From assembly GCA_947490345.1 (NCBI GenBank), contig CANLGL010000020.1:18360-82359 (forward strand): a DNA stretch of 64,000 bases. Direction: 5' to 3'. Positions 48,943 through 57,842 of the stretch are shown here, one piece after another (the first letter of the stretch is position 1; every line of letters starts with the position of its first letter). The notes beneath the pieces were generated by a model. It had not been told where the DNA came from. It did no database searches and saw nothing but the letters and a program-made list of their open reading frames with translations. The DNA comes from Deltaproteobacteria bacterium (GTDB lineage Bacteria > Myxococcota_A > UBA796 > SXON01). The position numbers and the translations under genes were made by a program.

Positions 48943-50748
48943 ATGGCGTGTGCCGCGCCTCCCGTGAACCGCCACGCCGCCCTCGCCATCGGCGTCGCCA
49001 ATCTGCTCGGCCGGCTCACCGGACTGGCGCGTGACGTGATCTTCGCGGCCATCTTCGGGGCCGGCGCGGTCAGCGACGCCTACAACGCGGCCCTCCGGGT
49101 CCCGATGCTCCTTCGGGAGCTTGTCGCCGAGGGCTCACTGCAGAACGTCGTCGTCCCTGCCTTCGCCGACACCGCCGAGCGCGAAGGCGTCGACGCCGCG
49201 TGGACGCTCGCCAACGCGGTTTTGGGGGTGCTTCTCCTGTTTCTCGGTGTCTGCACACTGGTTTTCTGGGTCGGCGCCGAGTGGTGGGTGAGGCTGGTGG
49301 CCGACAGCTTTGCGGCCGACAGCCAGAAGCTGGCGCTCGCGACGACGTTGACCCGCTGGTTGTCGCCGTTTCTCGCGAGCTTGTCCCTCGCCGCCTACTT
49401 CGGCGGACTGCTCAACGCGCGGGGACGATTCTTCGTGCCGGCGATGGCCCAGAATGTGCTCAGCCTCGGCGTGATCGCGGCGTGCCTTGCCGGGGGAAGC
49501 ATCGTCACGGTCGCGGCGGCGACCACGCTCTCTGGTTTCGTGCAGGTCGGCCTGTGCCTTCCCCCCCTCTGGTCGGCGGGCTTCCGCTTCCGGCCCACCT
49601 TCAGAGGCCACCCCGCGCTCGGGCGGATGCTCCGCTACTTCGCCACCGCCATCGTCGGCGTGGCCACCGTCCAAGCCAGCATCCTCATCGAGAGCCAGTG
49701 GGCCAGCAGCTACGGCGACGGGGTCCTGACCTGGCTTCTGGGCAGCTTCCGTCTGGTCCAACTCCCCCTGGCGCTGGTCGCCGGAAGCCTCGTCACGGCC
49801 CTGCTCCCCGCCGTGAGCGCGTTGTCCTCACGCGGCGACGACGAGGGGGCTGGGCGCTTGCTGGACCGCACCCTGCGCACCCACGCGCTCCTGGTCCTTC
49901 CGGCCGCGGTGGGGCTGCTTCTGCTCGCCGAACCCATCGTCGCCTTCATCTACGAACGAGGCGCCTTCGATGCAGCAGACACCCAAGGCACCGCCGACAT
50001 GCTCCGGATGTACGCGCTCGCCACCTACGGCATCTGCCTTCACCGAGTGCTGGTCCCGGTCTGCTACGCGCTAGGTCGCCCGCGCCTGCCCATGTGGTTG
50101 AGCATCATCGCCGTCGCGACGAAGGTGCCGATCATCCTCTTTTTGACTCGCGGCGTCGGCATGGACGCCACGGCGCTCCCGCTGTCGCACGCGATCACCG
50201 TGTCGGGTGAGGCCGTGGGCCTGTTCTGGGGGCTGCGGCAGGCGCTCCGAGGGCGCGGGCTCCTCGGGTACCACGGTCGCCTTCTGGTTGCGCTCGTACC
50301 GATGGGGGCGCTGGCCCTCTGGCTGGCCCCGCGCGTGCATCTGCTGGTGGTCGTCGTCGCCTGCGTGGCTGTTTACGGTGCAGTGGCATGGGCCTTGGGG
50401 GCGATCGTCACCCCCCCGACTCCGCCGCTCATCCCCCCCTTCGTCGACGAGGAGACGACAAGGTGGCTCGAGCGCGCGCGCGTCGAGGGAGCGTCGGCAC
50501 GAGATGGGGGGCTGACCATCGGCACGGTCCAAGTGTCTGTCGTCATCGAGGGCGGCGCCATCGCGCTGAGGGAGGCGGCCGGATCTCTTCTGCTCGCGAC
50601 GGTCACCGAGGACGCGGGCGCACCTGGGTTGGGCATCCACCCTCGCCAAGCGCCGCGGCTGGTCTCGATGCGACTCGGGGGAAGGTTGTACACGCTGGGA
50701 GCGGAGGCGCCGAAAGCGCCAGTGTGGATCGAGTTGTCCCCCCGATGA
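48943..50748 (+). CDS. murJ: lipid II flippase MurJ with C-terminal extension
   Basis: 601 residues. The N-terminus (LAIGVANLLGRLTGLARDVI) and VSDAYNAALRVPMLLRELVA followed by GSLQNVVVPAF are the MurJ/MviN signature of the MOP exporter family, with about 14 helices to residue ~486. It flips lipid-linked peptidoglycan precursors across the inner membrane. The last ~110 residues are an extra soluble region, starting after PPTPPLIPPFVDEETTRWLE and showing strands (TIGTVQVSVVIEGGAIALRE), not part of usual MurJ. The next gene overlaps the stop by 4 bp. Confidence 0.92.
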   Translation: MACAAPPVNRHAALAIGVANLLGRLTGLARDVIFAAIFGAGAVSDAYNAALRVPMLLRELVAEGSLQNVVVPAFADTAEREGVDAAWTLANAVLGVLLLFLGVCTLVFWVGAEWWVRLVADSFAADSQKLALATTLTRWLSPFLASLSLAAYFGGLLNARGRFFVPAMAQNVLSLGVIAACLAGGSIVTVAAATTLSGFVQVGLCLPPLWSAGFRFRPTFRGHPALGRMLRYFATAIVGVATVQASILIESQWASSYGDGVLTWLLGSFRLVQLPLALVAGSLVTALLPAVSALSSRGDDEGAGRLLDRTLRTHALLVLPAAVGLLLLAEPIVAFIYERGAFDAADTQGTADMLRMYALATYGICLHRVLVPVCYALGRPRLPMWLSIIAVATKVPIILFLTRGVGMDATALPLSHAITVSGEAVGLFWGLRQALRGRGLLGYHGRLLVALVPMGALALWLAPRVHLLVVVVACVAVYGAVAWALGAIVTPPTPPLIPPFVDEETTRWLERARVEGASARDGGLTIGTVQVSVVIEGGAIALREAAGSLLLATVTEDAGAPGLGIHPRQAPRLVSMRLGGRLYTLGAEAPKAPVWIELSPR

Positions 50749-51374
50749 GGCTCGGTACCCTCGCTCTGGCTGGCTGGCACAGCCGACGCCCACACACCCA
50801 CGTCGTCAACGGCACGCCGATCGTCGTCTTGCCGGGTGTGTTCGATCCGGTGATGACCAAGGTGGGGTCGTGGCTGTCGGGGGTGGTTCGCGAGTTGGTA
50901 CGCCCGGGGGAACGCTGGCTGGAGTTGGGGACCGGTTCCGGGGTGGTGGCCTGCGCGCTCGCGCGGGCAGGTGCCCTGGTTGTCGCGACGGATATCGACG
51001 ACAACGCGGCCCGCAACACCCGCTTCAACGCTGAACTGCTCGGCCTGCAGCTCGATGTCCGCGTCGGTGACCTGTACGCCCCGGTGGCGGGCGAGCGCTT
51101 CGACGGCATCGTCGCCAACCTCCCCTTCTGGCCGGGGCACGCCGCCGGCCTGCCCCTCGGCCGGGCCTTCGCCGCGGGTGCGGATTTCGAGCTGCTCCGA
51201 CGCTTCTCGGCCGGCTATGTCGACCACGCTCCGCGGGCCTACACCGTGCTCAGCGAGGCATTCGCCCGCTTTCCGGATGCTCGTGCGGCATTGGGTCACG
51301 ATGCCCGCCTGGTTCGACGGACCCGGTATCGCGGCGAATGGCTCGACCTGTTCGAGCTGGGCCAGAGGCGATGA
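50745..51374 (+). CDS. SAM-dependent methyltransferase (PrmC/HemK-like fold)
   Basis: 209 residues. The class I methyltransferase core has motif I LELGTGSGVVACALARAG, motif II VVATDIDDNAARNTRFNA, and the N-P-P-like motif IV as VANLPFWPG (NLPF replaces NPPY of PrmC and RsmC/D-type enzymes). It probably methylates N or an amide group in a protein, RNA or small molecule; the altered motif leaves the target open. It is translationally coupled to murJ. Confidence 0.82.
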   Translation: MRLGTLALAGWHSRRPHTHVVNGTPIVVLPGVFDPVMTKVGSWLSGVVRELVRPGERWLELGTGSGVVACALARAGALVVATDIDDNAARNTRFNAELLGLQLDVRVGDLYAPVAGERFDGIVANLPFWPGHAAGLPLGRAFAAGADFELLRRFSAGYVDHAPRAYTVLSEAFARFPDARAALGHDARLVRRTRYRGEWLDLFELGQRR

Positions 51375-51454
51375 TGTAGCGGATCCCCTGTGGATGCGGG
51401 TCTTCGTGGCGAGCACCCGGCCCGGCGGCTACCCTCACGGGGAAAGCCCAGACC

Positions 51455-53053
51455 ATGAAGATCGCGCTGATCAATCCGACACCGATGGACCACTACAGTC
51501 CGTGCATCCGCACGCTCTCTGGGTATCTACGGGCCCACGGGCACCACACCCGGATGATCTTCCTTCCCGCGGACACCTACGGGAATCGGTTCAAATCGAG
51601 CTGGCGGGAGGACACCTGGTCCCACTTGATGCAGCTCAACGACTCGTTGATCGCCGATCTGGTGGAATTGGTCGGTGACGCCGATGTGGTGGGCGTCTCG
51701 TTCCTGACCAGCATGTTCGACGTCGCGGTGCAAGCCACCCGCGCGATCCAGCGGCGCTACCCGCAGAAGACGATCGTCTGGGGCGGGTTTCACCCCACCA
51801 CCATGCCGCAGCAGGGTCTGGAATTCGTCGACATGGTCCACGTGGGCGAGGGCGAGCACGGCTTTTTGGAGCTGATCGAGCGGCTGGAGGATGGGAAGGA
51901 TTGGTCAGACGTGCGGAACTTCTGGTTTCGCAAGGCCAACGGCAAGGTGGTCGGCAATCCGCACCGCCCGCTCATCCAGGACCTCGACTCCCTGCCCTTC
52001 CAGGACTTCGACTTCGAGGACGACTGGAGCTACGACCAGAAGCAGCAGCACCTGGTCCGCCTCGACTGGCCGACCTACCGCGCGCTCATGCCGACGTACC
52101 CGGACCGTAACGGCGAGCTCCGCCCGGCCTACAAGACGATGATCACCCGGGGGTGCCCCCACAAGTGCAGCTACTGCGGCGTCGCATTCAACCACGACCT
52201 GTACAAGGGCCAGAGTTACCTCCGTCGCCGCTCGGTCGAACACATGGTGGGCGAGATCAAGGCGGTCACCCTTCGATATCCTGAAATCGGCATCATCCAC
52301 TTCCAAGACGATGTGTTCTTTTCCACCTCCACCGAAGAGATCCAGAAGTTCTCCACCGTGTGGCAGAGAGAGATCGGCCTTCCGTTCCGGGCCCAGTGTT
52401 CGCCGACCACGATCAACGAGGAGAAGTACAAGGCCCTGGTGGACGCCGGGTTGTGCTTCACCGAGTTGGGCATCCAGACCGGCTCGACCGAGACGATGAA
52501 GATGTACAAGCGCGGGATGACCAACGAGCAGTTGCTCAAGGCCGTGAACATCATCAGCAAGTACAAGGATTACATCCAGGTTCCCGACTACCACATGATC
52601 CTCGACAACCCGTGGGAGTCCACCGAGGACGTCATGAAGGGGCTGCGTTTGCTCTGGACGCTGCCGCCGCCCTATAATCTTCTACCCTCCTCACTTATTC
52701 CGTATCCAGGCACGGAATTCTACCACAAGAGCATCGAAGACGGCTTTGTCACCGACGAGTACAATCAGGTCTACCGGCGCGGGTTTCACACCCCAAACGG
52801 CAACTACCTCAACTTCCTGTTCTTTCTGACCCTCTTCAACAACCTGCCCAAAGAGCTGGTACAGATGCTGGCGTCGGACCGTCTGGTTCGCAGCTTCAAC
52901 CAGCGGAAATACGACTGGTTCTGGGGCAAGGCCTACCAGTACGGCGAGTATGTGCGCCAAGCGCAGAAGCTCTCCACCTTTGCGGCGAAGGGAAAGCTGT
53001 TCGAGATAAAGTCGATGCGCGATCTGAAGCGGGTCGCGAACCAGATCAAGTAG
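51455..53053 (+). CDS. B12-binding domain radical SAM protein
   Basis: 532 residues. The N-terminal ~180 residues form a cobalamin-binding Rossmann-like domain (MKIALINPTPMDHYSPCIRT, DVVGVSFLTSMFDVAVQATR, IVWGGFHPTTMPQQGLEFVD). The radical SAM cluster site is CPHKCSYC (CxxxCxxC) in ITRGCPHKCSYCGVAF, followed by HFQDDVFF and LCFTELGIQTGSTETM. It belongs to the class B group (BchE/P-methylase/GenK type), which makes difficult methylations or cyclisations, often in lipid, hopanoid or natural-product synthesis. The substrate is unknown. It stands alone between the methyltransferase and the PilZ-like gene. Confidence 0.88.
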   Translation: MKIALINPTPMDHYSPCIRTLSGYLRAHGHHTRMIFLPADTYGNRFKSSWREDTWSHLMQLNDSLIADLVELVGDADVVGVSFLTSMFDVAVQATRAIQRRYPQKTIVWGGFHPTTMPQQGLEFVDMVHVGEGEHGFLELIERLEDGKDWSDVRNFWFRKANGKVVGNPHRPLIQDLDSLPFQDFDFEDDWSYDQKQQHLVRLDWPTYRALMPTYPDRNGELRPAYKTMITRGCPHKCSYCGVAFNHDLYKGQSYLRRRSVEHMVGEIKAVTLRYPEIGIIHFQDDVFFSTSTEEIQKFSTVWQREIGLPFRAQCSPTTINEEKYKALVDAGLCFTELGIQTGSTETMKMYKRGMTNEQLLKAVNIISKYKDYIQVPDYHMILDNPWESTEDVMKGLRLLWTLPPPYNLLPSSLIPYPGTEFYHKSIEDGFVTDEYNQVYRRGFHTPNGNYLNFLFFLTLFNNLPKELVQMLASDRLVRSFNQRKYDWFWGKAYQYGEYVRQAQKLSTFAAKGKLFEIKSMRDLKRVANQIK

Positions 53054-53058
53054 GCAGG

Positions 53059-54081
53059 CTACGCGTGCTCGACCATCTTGAGCGCCGGCGCCGCCAAACG
53101 AACCTGCAGCTCGGTGTGCGACGCTGACACCGCCAGCACGGTACCGTCCGCCATGACCATCGAGCCGTTGGGCAGGATCAGGAAGAGCTTCAACTCCGTG
53201 CCCGCCACACCCAGGTCCTTCCTGGCGAAAACCAGCATCCCCGACAGCAGCGACGGCCGGTGCAAGCCCCGCCAGCTCGCGTCGTTCTGAAAGGTCACGC
53301 TGGCCATGCCGTTGTCCACATGCACGGTCGGCTCCCGGACGGCCGGTGCGGCGTCTGGCGAGGTCGGCGCGGTTGCGGGCGCGGCCGGCGTGGCGACGGC
53401 CCAGGGAATCGCGCCGAACCCCTGGCGAAGGGCGTCGGCCACCGCGGTTCGGGGTCGGTCCCCGGTGCCCACACTGCTCCCAGATTGCGTGACGTTCCCG
53501 ACGCTGTGACTCGCCGGTGACCGGCTGGCCGAGCGCGAGAGCGAAGCCCGAAAAGCACCACTGGCCGCAACGCGACCACCCGCGAGGTCCTCCGGGTCCG
53601 GCCACGCCCGCGAGTTGCGCGCCAGGTGTTTCGCATTTTCCAGACGCCGCTTCCGCCGGTCCTCCTGACTGGCCACCGCCAGCCGCCGCTCGGCTTCGGT
53701 GGACCCGACCATCGTCGTCGACTTCAACCAGCTGTCGGTCGGGGCCCGCGAGCTGTGCGAGAACGCGCGCGTGCCCTGCTCGACACCCCGCCGCCACACC
53801 TCAAAGATCTCCGCATCGTCAGGCACAAGCGTTTGAATCGACGCCAAAAAGGAAGAGGCACCCGCGTCGCCCTTGCGCCCGCTGGTGATCCTCAGCGTGC
53901 CCATGGCCGTCTCTTCGAGGCCGGGAAGCTCTATTCGAAACTCCACTACCTCACCGGCGTCCATCCTCGCCTCGAGGTCGAAACTGATGGTCATGCCGTC
54001 GATGCGGGTCGCCGTCCCGAAGACAAGACCCCCCGGCGACTGCACCGAGATCATCGCGACAATCGGCCGTGGGGTTCCCAT
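53059..54081 (-). CDS. PilZ-like domain protein
   Basis: 340 residues. The N-terminal ~100 residues (VVAM-type VAMISVQSPGGLVFGTATRI, EVVEFRIELPGLEETAMGTL) and the C-terminal ~90 residues (LLSGMLVFARKDLGVAGTEL, KLFLILPNGSMVMADGTVLA) each resemble a PilZ beta-barrel, separated by a charged Arg/Glu/Ala-rich linker. The RxxxR and DxSxxG c-di-GMP contacts cannot be clearly seen, so binding is uncertain. The ATG at 54081 is used. The gene is divergent from a TetR-family regulator (65 bp) and convergent with the radical SAM gene 5 bp away. Confidence 0.55.
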   Translation of the reverse strand: MGTPRPIVAMISVQSPGGLVFGTATRIDGMTISFDLEARMDAGEVVEFRIELPGLEETAMGTLRITSGRKGDAGASSFLASIQTLVPDDAEIFEVWRRGVEQGTRAFSHSSRAPTDSWLKSTTMVGSTEAERRLAVASQEDRRKRRLENAKHLARNSRAWPDPEDLAGGRVAASGAFRASLSRSASRSPASHSVGNVTQSGSSVGTGDRPRTAVADALRQGFGAIPWAVATPAAPATAPTSPDAAPAVREPTVHVDNGMASVTFQNDASWRGLHRPSLLSGMLVFARKDLGVAGTELKLFLILPNGSMVMADGTVLAVSASHTELQVRLAAPALKMVEHA

Positions 54082-54146
54082 GGCCGCAGGATACAACTTC
54101 TTGACGGATACGGGAATCGGCCCAGACGAATTAACTTCCCGGGCTG

Positions 54147-54749
54147 ATGACCAGACACCTCTCCGAGACCGAGCGCCGCGCCCAGATCCTCCGCGCGGCA
54201 CGCGCGATCTTCATCGAGCGCGGCTACCTGTCCGCGCGGGTCGAAGACATCGCCAGCCGCGCCGGGCTCTCCAAGGGCGCGGTCTACTTCTACTTCGAGT
54301 CCAAGCGCGAGATCTTCGACGCCCTGGTCGAAGAGGAACTTGCAATCACCCGGTCCTTCCTAGCCGAAGCCGAGCGTGACGAACGCCCAGCGGCGATCAA
54401 GCTCATCGATCTGGGCCGGAAATACCTCGATTACTTCGCGGGACTCAAGACGCCGCCGCGCTTCTTCCTCCTGATGTCAGAGCTCGCCATTCGTGACGAG
54501 GACGTGCGCCGCCAGGTCAACGCTGTCCACGAAGAGTTCGTGACGGCCACCGAAGGCGTCATCGCCCAGGGGATCGCCGAGGGGGTCTTCCGCCAATACG
54601 ATGCTCGTGCCGTGGCGCTTTTCCTCAAAGCGTTCATCGACGGACTCGCCGGGCAAAGCGCCGTCGGCATGCGGCCCGACACCGAGCGGCTCGCGAGTGA
54701 TGGTCTACGCGTGCTGCTTCACGGCCTGCTCAACCCGGATGCCTCGTGA
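54147..54749 (+). CDS. TetR/AcrR family transcriptional regulator
   Basis: 200 residues. The N-terminal HTH matches the family: RRAQILRAARAIFIERGYLS, VEDIASRAGLSKGAVYFYFE and SKREIFDALVEEE. The all-helical C-terminal half would bind a ligand and dimerise. It probably represses a nearby gene; its own operon continues with a membrane protein and a beta-propeller protein by overlapping codons. The 65-bp divergent region shared with the PilZ-like gene is the most likely operator location, but no clear palindrome was seen there. Confidence 0.92.
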   Translation: MTRHLSETERRAQILRAARAIFIERGYLSARVEDIASRAGLSKGAVYFYFESKREIFDALVEEELAITRSFLAEAERDERPAAIKLIDLGRKYLDYFAGLKTPPRFFLLMSELAIRDEDVRRQVNAVHEEFVTATEGVIAQGIAEGVFRQYDARAVALFLKAFIDGLAGQSAVGMRPDTERLASDGLRVLLHGLLNPDAS

Positions 54750-55138
54750 TGGTCGCAAGATACCGGATGTACGCGCGCCTCCGCTGGGTAGGTGTGGCCT
54801 GCTTCATCGTGGCGATCCCCATTCCAGGACTGGTCCTCGTCAGCATCGTGGATGGGCGCCTGCCCTGGACGTGGATGTTCCCGGCGATTGGCTGCCTGGG
54901 TCTTTCGCTCGGCACGTTCGGGACGGCGAACGACACGGCGCTCCACGCGCTCCGCTCGGCCGCCGCCGCGGGACTCCCTGCCGACGCCGCGGCCGAGTTG
55001 AGGCACGAGGAGCAGGTCCGGCCGGCGCGCCTCGCCCAGGTGCACCACTCGCCGAAAGCGTCGTTCATCATCCCCCTCCTGGCGGCTCTGCTCATCGCGC
55101 ATGTGGTCCGACAGCTGATCCACGTCTGGTCCGGATGA
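54749..55138 (+). CDS. small integral membrane protein
   Basis: 129 residues from ATG at 54749, sharing one base with the TetR stop (an in-frame GTG one codon earlier is possible). Three predicted transmembrane helices: WVGVACFIVAIPIPGLVLVS, WMFPAIGCLGLSLGTFG and SFIIPLLAALLIAHVVRQLI, with a soluble Ala/Glu-rich segment between the second and third. No family is recognised. The following gene overlaps its stop by 4 bp. The three-gene arrangement suggests an envelope function under TetR control. Confidence 0.65.
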   Translation: MVARYRMYARLRWVGVACFIVAIPIPGLVLVSIVDGRLPWTWMFPAIGCLGLSLGTFGTANDTALHALRSAAAAGLPADAAAELRHEEQVRPARLAQVHHSPKASFIIPLLAALLIAHVVRQLIHVWSG

Positions 55139-56316
55139 GCCGGCTCGCGTGGGTGACCGGCGATCGCCAGATCGCGATTGCCGCCGCCGACGGATCAGGC
55201 GCCAACCTGCTGACGGCGGGCATCGCCCAGCAGTTCGGCGCCTGGGGACAGCTCGCCCGGCCTCAGGCCCAGTGGTCCTGGCCGACGTGGTCGCCGGACG
55301 GCAAGTGGGTGGCGGCGTTCATGGTCGAGGGGGCCGACGAGGAGTCCTCGCCGGTGCGGGTGCAGGTTCTCGGGGTCGATGGCGTCCATCAGGAGCTGTG
55401 GTGGGAAGCCGGCGGAGTCGCGCCCATCTACCTGCAATGGCAACCCCAGGGTGAGGCGCTGGCCGCGCTGGTTCAACGCTCCGGTGAGCTGAACCTGCTC
55501 GCCATCCGGCGGTCAGAGATGGGGCGGGCTCGGCTCGTGGAAGAGGGGGTGCCGGTTTTCTTCAGTTGGACGCCCGAGGGGGGACGCCTGCTCGTACACG
55601 CCGGCGATCGCGGCGTGGCGCGCGGTCGGCTGGTGCTCCGCGACCCGTTCGGAACCGCCGAGGACGTGATCTACGACCGGCCGCCGGGGAGCTTCTGCGC
55701 GCCGGTCTTTGTGGGCGGGTCCGCGCTTTGGGCAACTCCGGAGGATGGCGGCAGCCTGATCTACGCGAGCACCCCCGACGGGCGCCGGGCCAGGCCCATC
55801 ATCAATCGGAAGGGGCTCTGCGCGCTCATCGCCGCTCCGGGAGGCTCGAGTCTCCTGGCGGTCGCCAACGCCCCTGGCGGCGAGGGCACGCCGTACGCTG
55901 GGATCGACCTTTGCGACCTCGTCAGCCAGGAGGTCCGCCCCCTGACGCGGATGCCCTGCCTTGCCTTTTTCTGGTCCCCCACCGGCGAGTGGCTTTTGGT
56001 GGCGGAAGTGTGCAGCGACGACAACTGCCTGCGGTGGTGGAAGATGGCGATCAATGGCGATGCACCCGTCCCGCTGGGCACCTTCTGGCCCACGCGCGAC
56101 GTGATCTTCTTCCTCCACTTCTTCGACCAATACACCATGAGCCACCCGCTTGTGTCGCACGATGGCCGACACATCGTCTTCGCCGGCTACCCCGCCGGGG
56201 GTGGGCACGCCGATCTGTCGCGACCACCACGCATCTACCTGTGTGACGTCGACCGACCCGAGGAGCCGGCCACCGAGGTCGACGGCGGCTCATTCGCAGT
56301 ATTTTCGCACGGGTGA
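55135..56316 (+). CDS. beta-propeller (TolB/WD40-like) protein
   Basis: 393 residues without a signal peptide. It repeats four-stranded blades with W-S/PDG patterns: QWSWPTWSPDGKWVAAFMV, FFSWTPEGGRLLVHAGDRG, CLAFFWSPTGEWLLVAEVCS and HPLVSHDGRHIVFAGYPAGG. The order and spacing suggest a six- or seven-bladed propeller like the C-terminal domain of TolB or prolyl oligopeptidase. It presumably acts as a protein-interaction scaffold in the cytoplasm unless exported by another route. It overlaps the membrane protein gene by 4 bp. Confidence 0.7.
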   Translation: MSRLAWVTGDRQIAIAAADGSGANLLTAGIAQQFGAWGQLARPQAQWSWPTWSPDGKWVAAFMVEGADEESSPVRVQVLGVDGVHQELWWEAGGVAPIYLQWQPQGEALAALVQRSGELNLLAIRRSEMGRARLVEEGVPVFFSWTPEGGRLLVHAGDRGVARGRLVLRDPFGTAEDVIYDRPPGSFCAPVFVGGSALWATPEDGGSLIYASTPDGRRARPIINRKGLCALIAAPGGSSLLAVANAPGGEGTPYAGIDLCDLVSQEVRPLTRMPCLAFFWSPTGEWLLVAEVCSDDNCLRWWKMAINGDAPVPLGTFWPTRDVIFFLHFFDQYTMSHPLVSHDGRHIVFAGYPAGGGHADLSRPPRIYLCDVDRPEEPATEVDGGSFAVFSHG

Positions 56317-56334
56317 AGCACCGGGTGGCGCACG

Positions 56335-56367
56335 TGACACATCGATGATACATCTTGACGTGTCAAG
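56335..56367 (+). promoter_or_regulatory. overlapping inverted repeats, possible operator
   Basis: CTTGAC-GT-GTCAAG (56354-56367) is a perfect 6-bp inverted repeat with a 2-bp centre that ends at the ribosome binding site AAGGAG (56365-56370) of the next gene. TGACAC (56335-56340) and GTGTCA (56360-56365) form a second, wider repeat. The sequence is clearly AT-richer than its surroundings. A repressor binding here would block translation or transcription of the 56376 gene. Confidence 0.4.
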
Positions 56368-56375
56368 GAGCGCTC

Positions 56376-56774
56376 ATGTCCTTCATCGATAGCCTCGCCA
56401 ACCGGGTCGGTCGTCCCGCCGGTAAGGCGCTCGACCCCACCATCCGCGACATCGTCCACACCGTGCTCAAGGAGCACGGGTACGCCAGCCCGGCCGAGGT
56501 GCAGGCCCTGCGCGACGAAGTCCGGGACATGCGCCAGCGGATCGACGGCATGGCTGCCCGCCTTGCCGAGTGCGTCAAGCTCGCGGAAGCGGCGCGCGCC
56601 GAAGCGGCCGCCCGTCCCCAAGCCATCGTCGCGGCGGCGGCGGCGGCACCGACGGTACGCGCAGCGAACTGCGTTGTCCCCGGCTGCGGCGGTTCGGTGC
56701 GCAGCAAGGGCTTCTGCTCTCCGCACTACCAGAAGTGGCGGCGTGGCACGCTCGACGGCTTCCCGAACCCCTAG
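56376..56774 (+). CDS. coiled-coil protein with C-terminal zinc-binding motif
   Basis: 132 residues. The start is fixed by AAGGAG at 56365-56370, 5 nt before the ATG at 56376. After a short basic N-terminus, residues about 45-85 are a coiled coil (EVQALRDEVRDMRQRIDGMA). The C-terminus holds a compact four-ligand site, CVVPGCGGSVRSKGFCSPHY followed by QKWRRGTLDG, with the C-x4-C-x8-C-x2-H pattern seen in small zinc motifs at the ends of HNH-associated and other DNA-binding proteins. A DNA- or RNA-binding homo-oligomer is plausible. It has its own upstream palindrome and a convergent OmpA-like neighbour. Confidence 0.65.
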   Translation: MSFIDSLANRVGRPAGKALDPTIRDIVHTVLKEHGYASPAEVQALRDEVRDMRQRIDGMAARLAECVKLAEAARAEAAARPQAIVAAAAAAPTVRAANCVVPGCGGSVRSKGFCSPHYQKWRRGTLDGFPNP

Positions 56775-56784
56775 CCGCGCGGCG

Positions 56785-57768
56785 CTACAACTGCGTCCAC
56801 GACGCCGCGCCCGCTAGTTCGGGTGCTTGCGCGGCGAGCGTGTAGACCGCGCGACGGTTGCGGACTTCGTCGACCCCGTCCCCGGTGGCGACCGCGGGAT
56901 CGCGCTCGCCCAAGCCTGCATAGTACGTGCTGCCCTTGAACCCTGCCCGCTTGAACCAGCTCGCGATGGACTTGGCGCGTTCGAGCGACAACGTCTCGTT
57001 GCGGCCCGCGTCGCCGACCGTGTCGGTGTGCCCATCGACGTACAACTTGATGACGACGTCCTTGCCGTACTTGGCAAGGGTGTTGTCAACCTCGATCATC
57101 GCCGCCTGCAACTTCGGGATCTCGGCGTCGCCGATCACCGCTGAGCCGCTGTCGAAGACCACGTCCTCGTGGGGGATGCTGAATTTCCACGGGTTGAGCT
57201 CCAGCTCCGCGTAAAAGCCGTCGGCATCGTAGCCCTTGAGCTTCATCTTGAGCGCCTCGCCGTTGGCCTGCGACCAGTTGACCTGGATGGCCTCGCCGCC
57301 TCGCGCGTTCGACGGCGTCATCGCCCCCCCGATCTCGGCGCCGCCGGGCCCGAAGATGGACAACTCGACGCGCGAGGCGTCCCGCTCCAGCGTGACCGAG
57401 AGCGTGCGCCCCGGCAGATCAAGTGAGTTGGGCACCAGCCGCATCTTCATCGGCGGCAAGACGGCCACCGTGAACTTCAGCGGCATCTCCCCGCTCTCGC
57501 CGTCAGTGGTCTCAATCGTGATGCTGCCCGTGCAGTTGTAGGTCCCCTGGCCGAGGTCCAGCTCCCAGGTCTTTCGGTCCTTCGCCGAAGAGGGCCCGGA
57601 ACGGTCGAAGCGGGCGGAGCCACATGCGCCGTGCACGGTGAGCTCGGAGGCGTCGGTGTTGGTGATCACGGTGAACGAGGGCTTGGCGGTACCCACCTGC
57701 CCCTTCTTCACATATTCGAGGGTGATCGCGTCTTGTGCGAGGGCTGAAGCCAGTGCGAGCAGCAACAT
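56785..57768 (-). CDS. OmpA family protein
   Basis: 327 residues with a signal peptide (MLLLALASALAQ). Residues about 20-195 form two Ig-like beta domains (FTVITNTDASELTVHGACGS, VTLERDASRVELSIFGPGG). The C-terminal ~120 residues are the peptidoglycan-binding OmpA domain, with VVIKLYVDGHTDTVGDAGRN and TLSLERAKSIASWFKRAGF, matching the TD-VG / LS-xxRA core that binds diaminopimelate. The N-terminal barrel of OmpA is absent, so it is a periplasmic protein linking the cell wall to something else. It is convergent with the zinc-motif gene. Confidence 0.87.
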   Translation of the reverse strand: MLLLALASALAQDAITLEYVKKGQVGTAKPSFTVITNTDASELTVHGACGSARFDRSGPSSAKDRKTWELDLGQGTYNCTGSITIETTDGESGEMPLKFTVAVLPPMKMRLVPNSLDLPGRTLSVTLERDASRVELSIFGPGGAEIGGAMTPSNARGGEAIQVNWSQANGEALKMKLKGYDADGFYAELELNPWKFSIPHEDVVFDSGSAVIGDAEIPKLQAAMIEVDNTLAKYGKDVVIKLYVDGHTDTVGDAGRNETLSLERAKSIASWFKRAGFKGSTYYAGLGERDPAVATGDGVDEVRNRRAVYTLAAQAPELAGAASWTQL

Positions 57769-57842
57769 CCGCCGGCGTTAACCGGTGTGTGCTCACCTCC
57801 GGAAGACCGCGAGCCGATCCTACGCGGGGACCCAGGCCGACC

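Noticed and set aside
54082-54146. TetR operator palindrome and sigma-70 promoter in the PilZ/TetR gap
   Set aside because: TTGACG at 54101 has no convincing -10 at normal spacing, and no clear inverted repeat was found in the 65 bp.
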